Shown: positions 20,901-28,812 of the stretch, in pieces
How the letters are laid out: each line of letters starts with the position of its first letter
Numbering within the stretch: the stretch's first letter is position 1
Assembly (NCBI GenBank): GCA_017557635.1
Contig: JAFYYH010000020.1
Coordinates: forward strand, 1-64,000
Origin: Bacteroidaceae bacterium
GTDB lineage: Bacteria; Bacteroidota; Bacteroidia; Bacteroidales; Bacteroidaceae
DNA: 64,000 bases
Direction of reading: 5' to 3'
Made by a program: the position numbers and the translations under genes
The notes under the pieces: generated by a model
What the model saw: the letters and a program-made list of their open reading frames with translations, nothing else
What the model was told of the DNA's origin: nothing
The model's database searches: none

Positions 20901-23900
20901 CATCACCGTACAGACCGCCTATGCCCTCCTGACCAAGAGTGATAAGGTCCATGCAGTACAGGTCAACAATTGATGCTGTAGCGTTACCGAATACTGTCTT
21001 GGCCTCGGCGTACAGAAGGTCAGAACCCTGACTCACGTTACCGCCTGCAAATACCGCATTCCTGATAATGATACCGGTCTTTATGTCAATCTTGGTTGAA
21101 TCAAGATCCGATTTCTTTACGATTTTGTTCAGTACTCTAGTGGGAACATAATCGGCCGGAACGTATTTGCCGTTGACTTTACGTGCGCCCCAGTAAGTGG
21201 TGTCATCAATTACTATTGACATTCCGTCCTTGACGCGGCACCAAGGTGATACAACGACTTTACTGTCCTCGGTAAACTGTTTCTCATTTCCGGCAAGATC
21301 CCATGTCCCGTCTGCCTTTACACGGTAATAGTAACCGTCAGGCGTTTCATTTTCATTCTGGGCTACAGTCCATTTCTTGCCGACTTTGGTATATACATAA
21401 CCAATGTTACCGCCGCCGAATACATTACCCTCACCGTCAAGAAGAGTCTTGGGAGTACCGATGACACCGCCGTAAACGTTAGCCTCGGTCTGTCCGAATA
21501 CATAACCGTCAGTGTAACGCCTTGTGGTACTGTACGCGTAATTCTCAGCCTTGGTGGCACTGTATCCCTTACCGCCGCCAAATACATTCTGCTGGATGTT
21601 ACCTCCGTATATTGTGGCGCTGGCCAATCCAGCTTTGTATATGCCCTTTAGTTCACGGACAGAGTTTGCTGTTCCGCTCTCTTGGGTTTCACCACGACCT
21701 ACAGCTGCAATCTCACCGCCACCGTATACACTGTTGCGGATATAGCCGTCATATATTGTTACGATGGTGGTGTCGGCATAACTGCCGTCATCATAACCGC
21801 CCCCGAATACATTGCCATGCTCAATCAGGTAGTTGCGTCCTATTCCGTCATCTGCGGTTTCATCATCCAGTTTTTCCTGATACTTCTCATTGATATCAGT
21901 GTTAGGATTATCAACAGCGTCTGCAAAATAGCGATAACCTATATATCCATTATGTACGGTTACGTTGGCAGTACCGATAACACCGCCACGCTCGCCGGCT
22001 CCGTATGCATTCCATTCTATGGCCGGAACACCTTTGTAGAAACCGTAGTCAGTTATTCCCATAATGTCAGCCTCGGACTTTGATATACCGATGATTACAT
22101 TCGAGGTACCGAAATTATCCTGGTCCAGGATTGCCTTCAATGCGGCTGCATCGTTCAGCAATGTCTGGTCTACACTGAAAGGAAGATCTGTATGACCTAT
22201 GTTGCCCTTCCAGCCGCCGCCGTAAACACGTCTTACCTCACCGCCTTCAATAAAGGCATTTGAAACAGGTCTGAATCCGGCACCATACAGGTCACGGACA
22301 TCACCGCTCTCACCGGCTGCGTATAGGTCTTTGGATACTATACCTCCGTGCAGGCCAATGTAGGTAGCTCCGCTTACGTGTGCCTCCTTACCACCGCCGT
22401 ATGCGTATCCGCCAACATATGAACCCTTGTTGAAGTATACGTTGGTGTTGGTGATGGTATCAAGTTTGTTTGCATGGGCAAGGTCATTGTCAAGCATTGT
22501 CTGAGCAGCCTGCGTATCATAGTCGCTGCCCAGAATATCATAAATTTGAGCACCGTTGTGCTGTCCGGGATATATGGTCTTCCACTTTGTGAAAGATGCC
22601 TTGTTAAGTACGTTACCCTTATCACCGCCACCATAGACCATGTAAACGTTGGCGCCGTCATTCATGTTCACCTCAGTGTAGTATGACCATGTGTTGGCAC
22701 CTTTACCGCCTCCGTAGATGTAACCGGTGTAGTTTACGTTTTCAACTTTTTGACGAAGTTTTGACGAAATGTTGATCTGGCTGTAAAGTGTACGGCGGCA
22801 GTTGTTGTTACCTCCGTAAACAGCGCCCTTTATTACGGCATCCGGGCTGTTGTAGTTTACTACGGTCTCAATGGCATCGCAAGGAGATGTTATTGTATCT
22901 CCGTAGCCGCCACCGAATATGTTGGTCAGAAGAATGGATGAACCGTCTGGTACATTTACTATCGCACGACGGGTAACACCTTCACTGAAACTTGCTCCAT
23001 ATGCATTCAGGAACTCTCCGTTTATAAGGTCAACAACTGCTGTAACAGACTTGAGGTCATTGTGAGCCTGCTGAGCTTCAAGTCTCATACCTGTTCCGCA
23101 GTTTGCTCCACCTCCAAATATCTCGGTATTGGCAAAGTATCCCTTGTTATCCTCAACGTCTACCAGGACATAACTGCGGTCCTGCATCTTGTCCTGGACG
23201 TTATTTGCGGATGATGTACCCTCGCGACCCTCGCCGGCACCGAATATCTTGAGAACGGCATTGTTTTCTTCGTCTACAGGAATGAAGTTTACAAAGGCGT
23301 TGGCAATATACGGAGCGGTATGATCATGGTTCATCTGGTCGTAATCATATGCGCCGCATGAACCTCCAAACAGATAGTTGGCTATGTCTGCCTGCTGATA
23401 TTCAACATAAGCCGATGCATTTGTAACGTAAGGAGTTGCCTGTGCATCGGGGTTGTAAACCATAGTTCTTTTGGCTACAGGAATCCTGTTGTAGAAACTG
23501 TTGGAGCCGTTGATGCGGCCGCCAAAATCATTACCTCCGTAAACGTTACCCAATACTTTGGCAGATCCGCTCTGACCTGCACCCAGATAGGTTTGGGCAT
23601 AGCCTGTTATGTTTGCGTTGCAGGCGCCTCCGAATACGTAATATGCTGTACCTCCGTCAAGGTTAACAGTTGAATTGCCTGTTACGGGCCCTTCAAAACC
23701 ACCGCCGTAAAGTCTTCCTACAAAACTGTTTTCACCGTAAAGACTGACAGTCGTGCTGCCGTCAACAGTTCCGCCATAGCCTCCGCCGAATACCTTAAGA
23801 GCACCGCCGCTGCTTGAATTTTCACTGTCATGAATCTTGACAGTGGTGTTTCCGTGAACGGTAGCGCTTGTGCCATATCCTCCGCCGAACACGCTGAATG

Positions 23901-26409
23901 GCGTACTGAACAGGTTGCCTGCACTTGTGAGGTATGTACGGCATGCTTCTTCACTGTTAAAGTAGGTGCCGGGTATGATATCCTCCTTAAGGTCAATAGT
24001 GACGTTTCCTTCAATGATACCGCTCTCAAAGCAACCACCAAAAATGTTACCCTGATTTCCTACGAGTGCATTATCGGCGGGATTAAAGATAATGCCGTCA
24101 ATGTCAAGGTATATTTTGTCGTTATTTGCCGAATTGGGTGTGCCGGTAAATCCTCCTTCGTGGCGGTCATTATATGTGTCGGCCGCTACGAATGCAGTGT
24201 TACAACCGCCTACAAGCTTGTTTGTCAGGATGATGGGCTTGGAGAACTTGATGTCAAACAGGTTCTGTGATATCATACTGCCCACGTTACCGCCGCAGAA
24301 GAAAGAACCCACCTTGGCCAACTTGGCCTTGTCGGCTGCAGTCTGGGCACTCTGAGGATAGGAACCGTCAAAGTCAAGTGTGGGCTGACATGATACGGCT
24401 GTACCCATCATGTAGGCATCAAATGTACCATTGCCGTCCTTGAAGTTCAGGGTGCTGATGCTGTCGCCGGAATACTTTTTTAAAGTGGATTCGGTTATCA
24501 TGTTGGCACCGTTACTGCCCAGGAATATGTTTCCTATCTCTGTGTAAACTCCAATCTGCAGTTTTATATCATCGGATACCGTAGTACTGTTACCGCCTCC
24601 ATAAAGGGTCTGTACCACTGTAGGATGTTCCTCGGTACCGGCTATGTGGATGTAAGTTTTGCTGGTACTGGGACGGAATGCGTTCAGTGCGTCTATTGAT
24701 GAGCCGTTTTGGGGAACGGCATAGTAGAAGTCGCCATATACTGCACTGTTCTTAAGAGCGTCCAGGTCAGTGTAAACGTATGAACCGTTACCTCCACCGT
24801 AAACCTCACCGTTTATGGAACTGAGTATCTCAAGCGCTGTACCGCCATAAACGTTACCTGAAATATCGTTACCGCCGTAGACGTTGTTGATTGTGCCTGC
24901 GGTGATAAGGATTCGTGCCGAATATCCTGCGGGGTAGTTGTACTGTGTGCCGTTTACGGTATATGTCTGGCTGGAAATATCGTTGCCTGATGGAGCAACA
25001 TTGGCTATACGGCAACCGCCGTAGACATTGTTGACTGTAAGGTTGCTGCTGGTAAGTGCCAGGAACAGACCTGTGCTGTTGGTCATATCGCCGGCATCAC
25101 CGCCCGAGTAAAGGGCGTTAATGTTACCTTTCTCAAGATGCCAGTCAGGATGAATTGACATGGCAGCCTGCTTGTTGCCGCCGAATACACGGTCAAACTG
25201 ATATCTGAGGGTCGCGGTCTGGTTGGCGCCGGTCCCGCTAAGAGTATATGCACCTTGGTCAACATCCAGATTGATGCCCATACCGCGCAGTTTTGCGGCA
25301 TCAAGGGTAGCAAGAGTCTGTGTTGAGTTGTTCAGACATAAAACGGTCGAACCCGTAACGGTTGCCTGGTTGCCACCTCCGTAAACGTAACCAAAGTTAC
25401 CTCCGTCAAGTTCCAGGTATACTTTACCTACCAAAGGCTTGGTCGACAATGAGAACTGATATGACGGTGTAACCCAATCGTTCTGGGTATTGTCCCAGTG
25501 TCTGTCCGTGAGAGTGCTCATTGTGTAGGCACCTTCGGTCCCGCCATAGGTGTAATCACCGTTACCTCCGCCGAACAACTGGCCTACGTAGATGGTCCTG
25601 TTTGAACTGCCCGAAGCATGAACGAACGAGTTCCAGGTCTTGTCTATTCCGTATCCGCCCTCACCGATGGCAGTCGTGGCGGTCTGACTGATTACAGAAG
25701 GAACCTGAAGGTTTTGGATCCAAACCCATGTATTGTCCGTCTGTGAAGGTATGATGATTGAACCTCCAATATCATTACCTCCATATACGGCATTGATGAT
25801 GAGGTTGTTGGTTGCCTGTGCTCCGTTAATGTCCACCAGACTGTAACCGTAAATGTCTGCTACTCGTGCTCCGCCGTAAACGGTGCTTCGGATATCGCCT
25901 CCCTTAAGGATTACTTCGGTTGAACCAACCAGATTGGCCTGGTTGCCGCCTCCGTAAATATTCTGGTAAACGGTACCGCCTTCCATCGTAACACTGCTGT
26001 GTCCGAATACATATGCTGAAAGACCGTCACCGGCGCCGAATACACCACCGTGAATTGTGTTGTCCCAATCGGGATTGCCTACTGTACCGCCGCTTATGGT
26101 CACTGAGGTACTTCCGTATACACGACCGTTCTCGCCGCCGCCGAATACTGTACGGACTTCTCCGCTGTTGATGTTGATGTTTGTGGCGGTATTAGTTGAT
26201 TTGAGGCTTATATGCTTAACATTTTCTTCATCAGGATTGTTGGCATTGGCTGTACCCACTGCACCGTTGCGTCCGCCGCCGTAGATATCGCCGCCAATGG
26301 TTATGGACTGTGCGTGGGCTGCTAAACAGCCAAACAACAACATTCCTGCCAGCAGAATCATTCTGTCAGGTCTGAAAGATAATATATTGTTGCGAGTCCT
26401 CATAATCAT
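14914..26409 (-). CDS. Giant secreted YGGG-repeat protein 3 (3831 aa) with a second repeat type and a sorting-like C-terminus
   Basis: A signal peptide ends at AAHAQ (about residue 34). Residues about 35-1680 (DNA 26300-21380) are YGGG/FGGG units. A different region (DNA about 20830-18040) contains about nine copies of a short motif of the form I-S-x-x-D-Y-x-x-L-x-x-x-D-K-x-Y-F, each followed by strand-like sequence. A GLUG-like stretch follows (DNA about 17220-16850). The last 90 residues end in a segment with VTITSVSGKLLKQF and GVYIV, which resembles type IX secretion (Por) C-terminal sorting domains. Among the three giants only this one shows such an end. It begins 16 bases after the last fimbrillin gene. 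The function is unknown; an outer-surface adhesin or fimbria-associated protein is inferred. Confidence 0.85.
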   Translation of the reverse strand: MIMRTRNNILSFRPDRMILLAGMLLFGCLAAHAQSITIGGDIYGGGRNGAVGTANANNPDEENVKHISLKSTNTATNININSGEVRTVFGGGENGRVYGSTSVTISGGTVGNPDWDNTIHGGVFGAGDGLSAYVFGHSSVTMEGGTVYQNIYGGGNQANLVGSTEVILKGGDIRSTVYGGARVADIYGYSLVDINGAQATNNLIINAVYGGNDIGGSIIIPSQTDNTWVWIQNLQVPSVISQTATTAIGEGGYGIDKTWNSFVHASGSSNRTIYVGQLFGGGNGDYTYGGTEGAYTMSTLTDRHWDNTQNDWVTPSYQFSLSTKPLVGKVYLELDGGNFGYVYGGGNQATVTGSTVLCLNNSTQTLATLDAAKLRGMGINLDVDQGAYTLSGTGANQTATLRYQFDRVFGGNKQAAMSIHPDWHLEKGNINALYSGGDAGDMTNSTGLFLALTSSNLTVNNVYGGCRIANVAPSGNDISSQTYTVNGTQYNYPAGYSARILITAGTINNVYGGNDISGNVYGGTALEILSSINGEVYGGGNGSYVYTDLDALKNSAVYGDFYYAVPQNGSSIDALNAFRPSTSKTYIHIAGTEEHPTVVQTLYGGGNSTTVSDDIKLQIGVYTEIGNIFLGSNGANMITESTLKKYSGDSISTLNFKDGNGTFDAYMMGTAVSCQPTLDFDGSYPQSAQTAADKAKLAKVGSFFCGGNVGSMISQNLFDIKFSKPIILTNKLVGGCNTAFVAADTYNDRHEGGFTGTPNSANNDKIYLDIDGIIFNPADNALVGNQGNIFGGCFESGIIEGNVTIDLKEDIIPGTYFNSEEACRTYLTSAGNLFSTPFSVFGGGYGTSATVHGNTTVKIHDSENSSSGGALKVFGGGYGGTVDGSTTVSLYGENSFVGRLYGGGFEGPVTGNSTVNLDGGTAYYVFGGACNANITGYAQTYLGAGQSGSAKVLGNVYGGNDFGGRINGSNSFYNRIPVAKRTMVYNPDAQATPYVTNASAYVEYQQADIANYLFGGSCGAYDYDQMNHDHTAPYIANAFVNFIPVDEENNAVLKIFGAGEGREGTSSANNVQDKMQDRSYVLVDVEDNKGYFANTEIFGGGANCGTGMRLEAQQAHNDLKSVTAVVDLINGEFLNAYGASFSEGVTRRAIVNVPDGSSILLTNIFGGGYGDTITSPCDAIETVVNYNSPDAVIKGAVYGGNNNCRRTLYSQINISSKLRQKVENVNYTGYIYGGGKGANTWSYYTEVNMNDGANVYMVYGGGDKGNVLNKASFTKWKTIYPGQHNGAQIYDILGSDYDTQAAQTMLDNDLAHANKLDTITNTNVYFNKGSYVGGYAYGGGKEAHVSGATYIGLHGGIVSKDLYAAGESGDVRDLYGAGFRPVSNAFIEGGEVRRVYGGGWKGNIGHTDLPFSVDQTLLNDAAALKAILDQDNFGTSNVIIGISKSEADIMGITDYGFYKGVPAIEWNAYGAGERGGVIGTANVTVHNGYIGYRYFADAVDNPNTDINEKYQEKLDDETADDGIGRNYLIEHGNVFGGGYDDGSYADTTIVTIYDGYIRNSVYGGGEIAAVGRGETQESGTANSVRELKGIYKAGLASATIYGGNIQQNVFGGGKGYSATKAENYAYSTTRRYTDGYVFGQTEANVYGGVIGTPKTLLDGEGNVFGGGNIGYVYTKVGKKWTVAQNENETPDGYYYRVKADGTWDLAGNEKQFTEDSKVVVSPWCRVKDGMSIVIDDTTYWGARKVNGKYVPADYVPTRVLNKIVKKSDLDSTKIDIKTGIIIRNAVFAGGNVSQGSDLLYAEAKTVFGNATASIVDLYCMDLITLGQEGIGGLYGDGNLTFVDGYRELNITNYGTDYYGLTERISYSDYVKLNDRERAYFQLEYRCKTATSQYAVGAKITSEDYEKLSDEDKACFEVTGVCSIYAGRMMNTVQRADYCGVFGSRMVMKGARDRVPAEVDYTNYTINRVGEVALHQTMVADSTHGNYFGIYNIVNYLGALTSDLEFTSKMEGKNAADVSYYDFKADKKGKQNRNRGISHNEVALASGVYLELLQEPSRNYVGDEKNYGPITGIIQLNLIAAATGEGGGYVYAKNVHGTQSKNNKKHLILAKSNKGAITYRGYDYTRSLSTSATANSWMQTSGNFVSTETIIDECFPTANSYYEDHADEYSEAHYWFIKGDFYVYNQEISAYTGSAQAYIENVSIPLTILAQGNAKLFIEDIKTSMYADATQFPYKDNTHTERVDSVICNGITYYSNSPISYWDYYNLSSHDKQYFTDATYVCVADVYTSEALAEAAGTPAYSKGDVLTPTQYSALATDWYDNKAESIKKDRAFRLNNALNHDNGYLLAVSLDQPKRWDEYYTHATNSSTKIGKKAYGLLDAAAQATYKLGPTYHLNGAANTSYIFGQSDYEVSDLIDKGFVDKYIGLGHATDNLEDQAEFEPAYMALTTCDITVGDKHYHVVERSAIPQSRYDSITDNTQKSYFAKAYIGLETIKLTDKLLLSSDQLYSYEELKDYAHDYPQQITTTGTEPNLTFNGYPRAYYCTKKGKYGGSAFTSGQNYQAAMYTNLNPTERANFSFNYDGLDVMLDPTYAGNIRVYDHADTTLYSGIQQVDYKVIYTGTNTTLYGYGNTGFSLAVTNGTTYSREQFEQLANEKRKYVQLNTNTQDWGENATSTTLYIVSEEFGKAGRVYNYGEVISTTDYNNLEDLDKQYFISTLTLRHTEGSGIYSYQYNDGATKTVNGPTSGGAVTFYLCTDGYTKPNSSTVVEAHTLIPESEYNDLVNYQEKFEVVASIPREKSALYVSRDCDIYDFTEDRIFTIIYRYSYSEPDDATGVYKNVSERHILNIRVHFESGEPIIGELLAPSKLLPGSIIGLTKPSVQKGAFEVLGGGWELYENENNALTHKNGVPYENYVTPMYWYQNQWYVAYYAETYLGRTFSNAVPFTIANYHNIDDVMADTVNHLHIDHPSIKNNSRVYIDNRAASSDNTKSKLDLLYDLFDLSLQPHGQTELRDELGNIVTDDNGNHVMVDNYDISYTRNNELKNKHHALNSHIKGLDNLEIILNSDVQPLKYTGNGGWKQVGTSAQCFEGTLHGNGYTISGIDKSLFGYLCGDVFNLGVRGTIAGSGIADNGDGYAQNCWLINDSQADLHSYAAILNSGTIVNSYYNDESAKNTDAGYAYASGGAISKPMSSFINGEVAYNLNGFYLNKRYEDKSNNGEPYWYYTIDEDDNTLSEPTEGRTSVNNHGTLYVEKYYMDGQYVYAGGSIPSGLSERYSDKEGKHYPIYPDDYIYFGQKLTYGIANTGSAAHDVQPTAITRTIITGGAQRVDDALTGNRVYRAPAYYGSSVMGKAYYNRNAAFAATYNGIDAYAGMTAIDFSGYDINNNPTNGASQENFYKPILDFNGLLRFNVQDLTQNLLVYVTGQNTVLTDALSDNEPTLTYPTSGNKAIATVTPQNVDKVKGHLVTKINNAYVADASHFLVDKQDFNAPISYSFPSGMYMWYQRLPEQYVNSMDGGWEAISLPFTAQLVTTQTKGEITHFYTGSKIGHEYWLRNYSTVNTTDNKVEFSSLSAGSTNKEVTNTFLWEYYYSKNSKKDANQDDYQTYYNQTRTYTDYPLYQAGTPYLIGFPGSRYYEFDLSGNFSAQNTATTAPATVPKQTITFVSTAGQQIAITDNQYIVTADNDGYAYNPIYQTKTVNHAYLLSDNGTKFEQQASAATVPFRAYLTKTSSGAPRRLETRAAADPSILYISNPSDNDQMEQIVVDRGLNAYAQGMAICIESTLDIPATVTITSVSGKLLKQFTIQPATKVTVPVNSRGVYIVNHNKIAVTK

Positions 26410-26425
26410 TAATCCCTTTTACAAA

Positions 26426-27616
26426 TCATTCTTGTTCGATGGTCAGTTTCATTTCAACATCATCATCACTCAGCTGATACAGGTAGGTTGGCCCGACCGT
26501 AATCTTCAACTTGTAGTCAAAGCCTCTTTTTGCCGATGACTTGATGGATTGAAACAGGTTGTCGTTGACTGCAGTCTGATTGGCTCTGGTTATGTTTCCC
26601 TTCCTGTCACATACGTCATATGTAACCGTAAGCCTTATGGGCTGCAGTTGGGGAGTCATGGGCAGGAAGTAGAAATATCCGAATTCCTGATATTCCTTGG
26701 TAAGCGTATAGAATGTTGAATCCTGAAGGTTCAAGGTAGTGATATCCGCATCGCTGCCAAACAGGTCAACGGTTATGGGGTTACTACCTTCAAGAGAACC
26801 GTTGCCATCAGGATTGATCATGTTGTTTGAGAAAGTGTAAGTGTGCGTCCCGGACAATGTCCCGTTAGGAGTGGATATCTTCACATCCTTGATTCTTATA
26901 TCACGTATCTCCTTGTATTGGGCATCAATACAGAATGACAGGGTTGACTTGGAGTAGAGGTGATCCATAGCCAGGAAAGCCTTGGTTGTCTTTTCAACTC
27001 CTTCGACTGTCACTTTCTCTATGTTTCCTATGTTGAATTCACCCTCCTGCAGTGTGGGATATGTGTTCTGAGCAGGATTGTTGGGCAGGGTGGCGCCTGC
27101 TGCTGCTACGCACACAAGCGGATCTTGAGTGGTAAGTATATACAGGCTGTTGAATGCTAATGATGCACTACCATTCAGATAACTGAATGTGGGATTGGCC
27201 GGGCTGGGCATGGTTCTGGAGTAGACATACAGGTTGTAGTTGTATCCTTGCTCCACCTTTACGCCTGATCTCCATCCTGTTGGCTGAAGCGGAATAAAAG
27301 AACCGCCTGCGTCCTTGTCAGTGGCGCGGTCGGTTGCATTGGGCTCAAATGCAATTGCCTGAACTGCCAATGTATGACGCTGCACCTGTGCGTTATCAGC
27401 GTATTCGGCGTATTTGGAGTAGTCAATTGATGCGCGGGTCTGAACGGTGGTTTCTATCTGGCTCTCTATTACGGGATAGAGCGTTACAAGGCCATCGTCC
27501 ACAGTGTCCTTCTGACAAGAGAACATAATCAAAGCGGTAACGGTTATCGCTACTGCCTTGAGTGTGAAATGGTTGTCAAGTCCTTTCGTTCTGCCTGTCA
27601 TAGTATACACGCGCAA
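26426..27616 (-). CDS. Fimbrillin-like lipoprotein (last of the fimbrial series)
   Basis: This 396-residue lipoprotein has a signal with lipobox-like MFSC (Cys34) and a T-R-A site at residues 60-62. That matches the position where FimA-type pilins are cut by a trypsin-like protease. The body has the strand pattern of Mfa/FimA-type proteins (for example YNYNLYVYSR and YFLPMTPQ). It ends in a strand LYQLSDDDVEMKLTIEQE, without the FDAxVxxW ending found in most of its neighbours. This may mark a tip or terminal subunit. It is the last fimbrillin before giant protein 3, 16 bases away. An in-frame Met at residue 6 is an alternative start. Confidence 0.8.
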   Translation of the reverse strand: MRVYTMTGRTKGLDNHFTLKAVAITVTALIMFSCQKDTVDDGLVTLYPVIESQIETTVQTRASIDYSKYAEYADNAQVQRHTLAVQAIAFEPNATDRATDKDAGGSFIPLQPTGWRSGVKVEQGYNYNLYVYSRTMPSPANPTFSYLNGSASLAFNSLYILTTQDPLVCVAAAGATLPNNPAQNTYPTLQEGEFNIGNIEKVTVEGVEKTTKAFLAMDHLYSKSTLSFCIDAQYKEIRDIRIKDVKISTPNGTLSGTHTYTFSNNMINPDGNGSLEGSNPITVDLFGSDADITTLNLQDSTFYTLTKEYQEFGYFYFLPMTPQLQPIRLTVTYDVCDRKGNITRANQTAVNDNLFQSIKSSAKRGFDYKLKITVGPTYLYQLSDDDVEMKLTIEQE

Positions 27617-27652
27617 ATATAATAATAATTTGTTAATTATTCAAAATTTTCT

Positions 27653-28789
27653 TCACCAATTGTACACTCCTGTCGGAACGTCTTGAGTAGTCCAATTCCT
27701 TACCAGAACCGACTGCAAGTCAACTCCGCCGCCTGATGAGTCAAACTTTAGAGTGATAATGTAGGATTTTCCTGATGCGGTTTGTCCGGTCTGGACCTGA
27801 TTGTCAATCGTAGTACTCAATGTGAGTCCATTCACATTAGTAGTTATGGTTGATGATCCTCCAATTGAATAATCCACACTCAGTCCCAATTCATTCCATC
27901 CTGAACACGGAACCATGAGCCACTGGCAGATTTCGTCACTAACATAATCCTCCGGATCTATCTCATCATCAAATGATTCTGAGGATAGAGTGTGTGGGTT
28001 ATCTGAGTTGTACAGAGTGTGAGTTCCGGAGCTGCTTGGGGTGTTGCCTGTGAACCCAGCGGTTCCGGTTATTCCAAAAGGCTGTGAGTAACTGGCTTTG
28101 CCGTCGGAACTTAGGATCTTGTTTTCTGAAGGGAGACCTTTGGTCAGTCTGATGCCGGATATGCTGACGTCATTTGCCTGAACACCCACGTAGTACGCCT
28201 TGATGACCAACTTGGCCAGAATGTGGCTGAACGTAAACCTTACCTTGGTTATACCGGTCTGCTCATCGGTAAATGCACCCTGGCTGTAGTTTCCTACGCG
28301 CTCAGCAGTCATAAAGTCTGCACTTGCGGCAAGTGAGCCGTCCTGCCAGAACGGGATGTCGTGAATGGTCAGAACTTTGTTCTGCTGGGTTGCATAGGCG
28401 GCTCCGTTGACCGAAGTCTGTCCCAGGTGCGGCCAATAGGCTATGAACTGGTATGAAGCCTGCGGGTTCTTGTCCCAGTAACGGGTGGGGGCGTAAGTCC
28501 AGTTGGGGTCAGCTACATTGCTTTCGGGTTTTACCTCTACGTTGTCAAATATGAGCAGGGGATCACTACCGGTAACGCTCTTGTAACCGTACACGCCGAA
28601 TCCCATATCGCTGCTAAAGGCTTGCGATATAAGGTCAGCCTTGCTGTCAACAACGGCCTTGGTGCCCTTGTCCGATATGCCCAGGTCTATGGCGCTCTCC
28701 TGTACTATTTCTTTGTGCTTACAGCAGGAGTTCAGCCACACTGCCCCCAGTGTGACTGTTATAATCGTTATTAGTGATATTTTCCTCAT
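27653..28789 (-). CDS. Fimbrillin-like lipoprotein
   Basis: The product is 378 residues with a lipoprotein signal (LNSC, Cys22) and a T-K-A site at 43-45. The central motifs (RYWDKNPQASYQFIAYWP, FTFSHILAKLVIKA) are characteristic of the fimbrillin (Mfa_like_1) family; the WDK...FIAY stretch recurs in most paralogs in this locus. The C-terminus ends with a strand containing VRNWTTQDVPTG. It probably forms a subunit of type V pili assembled by strand exchange after lipoprotein export and protease trimming. It lies 36 bases ahead of the next gene and 23 bases after the previous one. Confidence 0.85.
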   Translation of the reverse strand: MRKISLITIITVTLGAVWLNSCCKHKEIVQESAIDLGISDKGTKAVVDSKADLISQAFSSDMGFGVYGYKSVTGSDPLLIFDNVEVKPESNVADPNWTYAPTRYWDKNPQASYQFIAYWPHLGQTSVNGAAYATQQNKVLTIHDIPFWQDGSLAASADFMTAERVGNYSQGAFTDEQTGITKVRFTFSHILAKLVIKAYYVGVQANDVSISGIRLTKGLPSENKILSSDGKASYSQPFGITGTAGFTGNTPSSSGTHTLYNSDNPHTLSSESFDDEIDPEDYVSDEICQWLMVPCSGWNELGLSVDYSIGGSSTITTNVNGLTLSTTIDNQVQTGQTASGKSYIITLKFDSSGGGVDLQSVLVRNWTTQDVPTGVYNW

Positions 28790-28812
28790 TGCTGTATTTG
28801 TTAAAAATTTTC

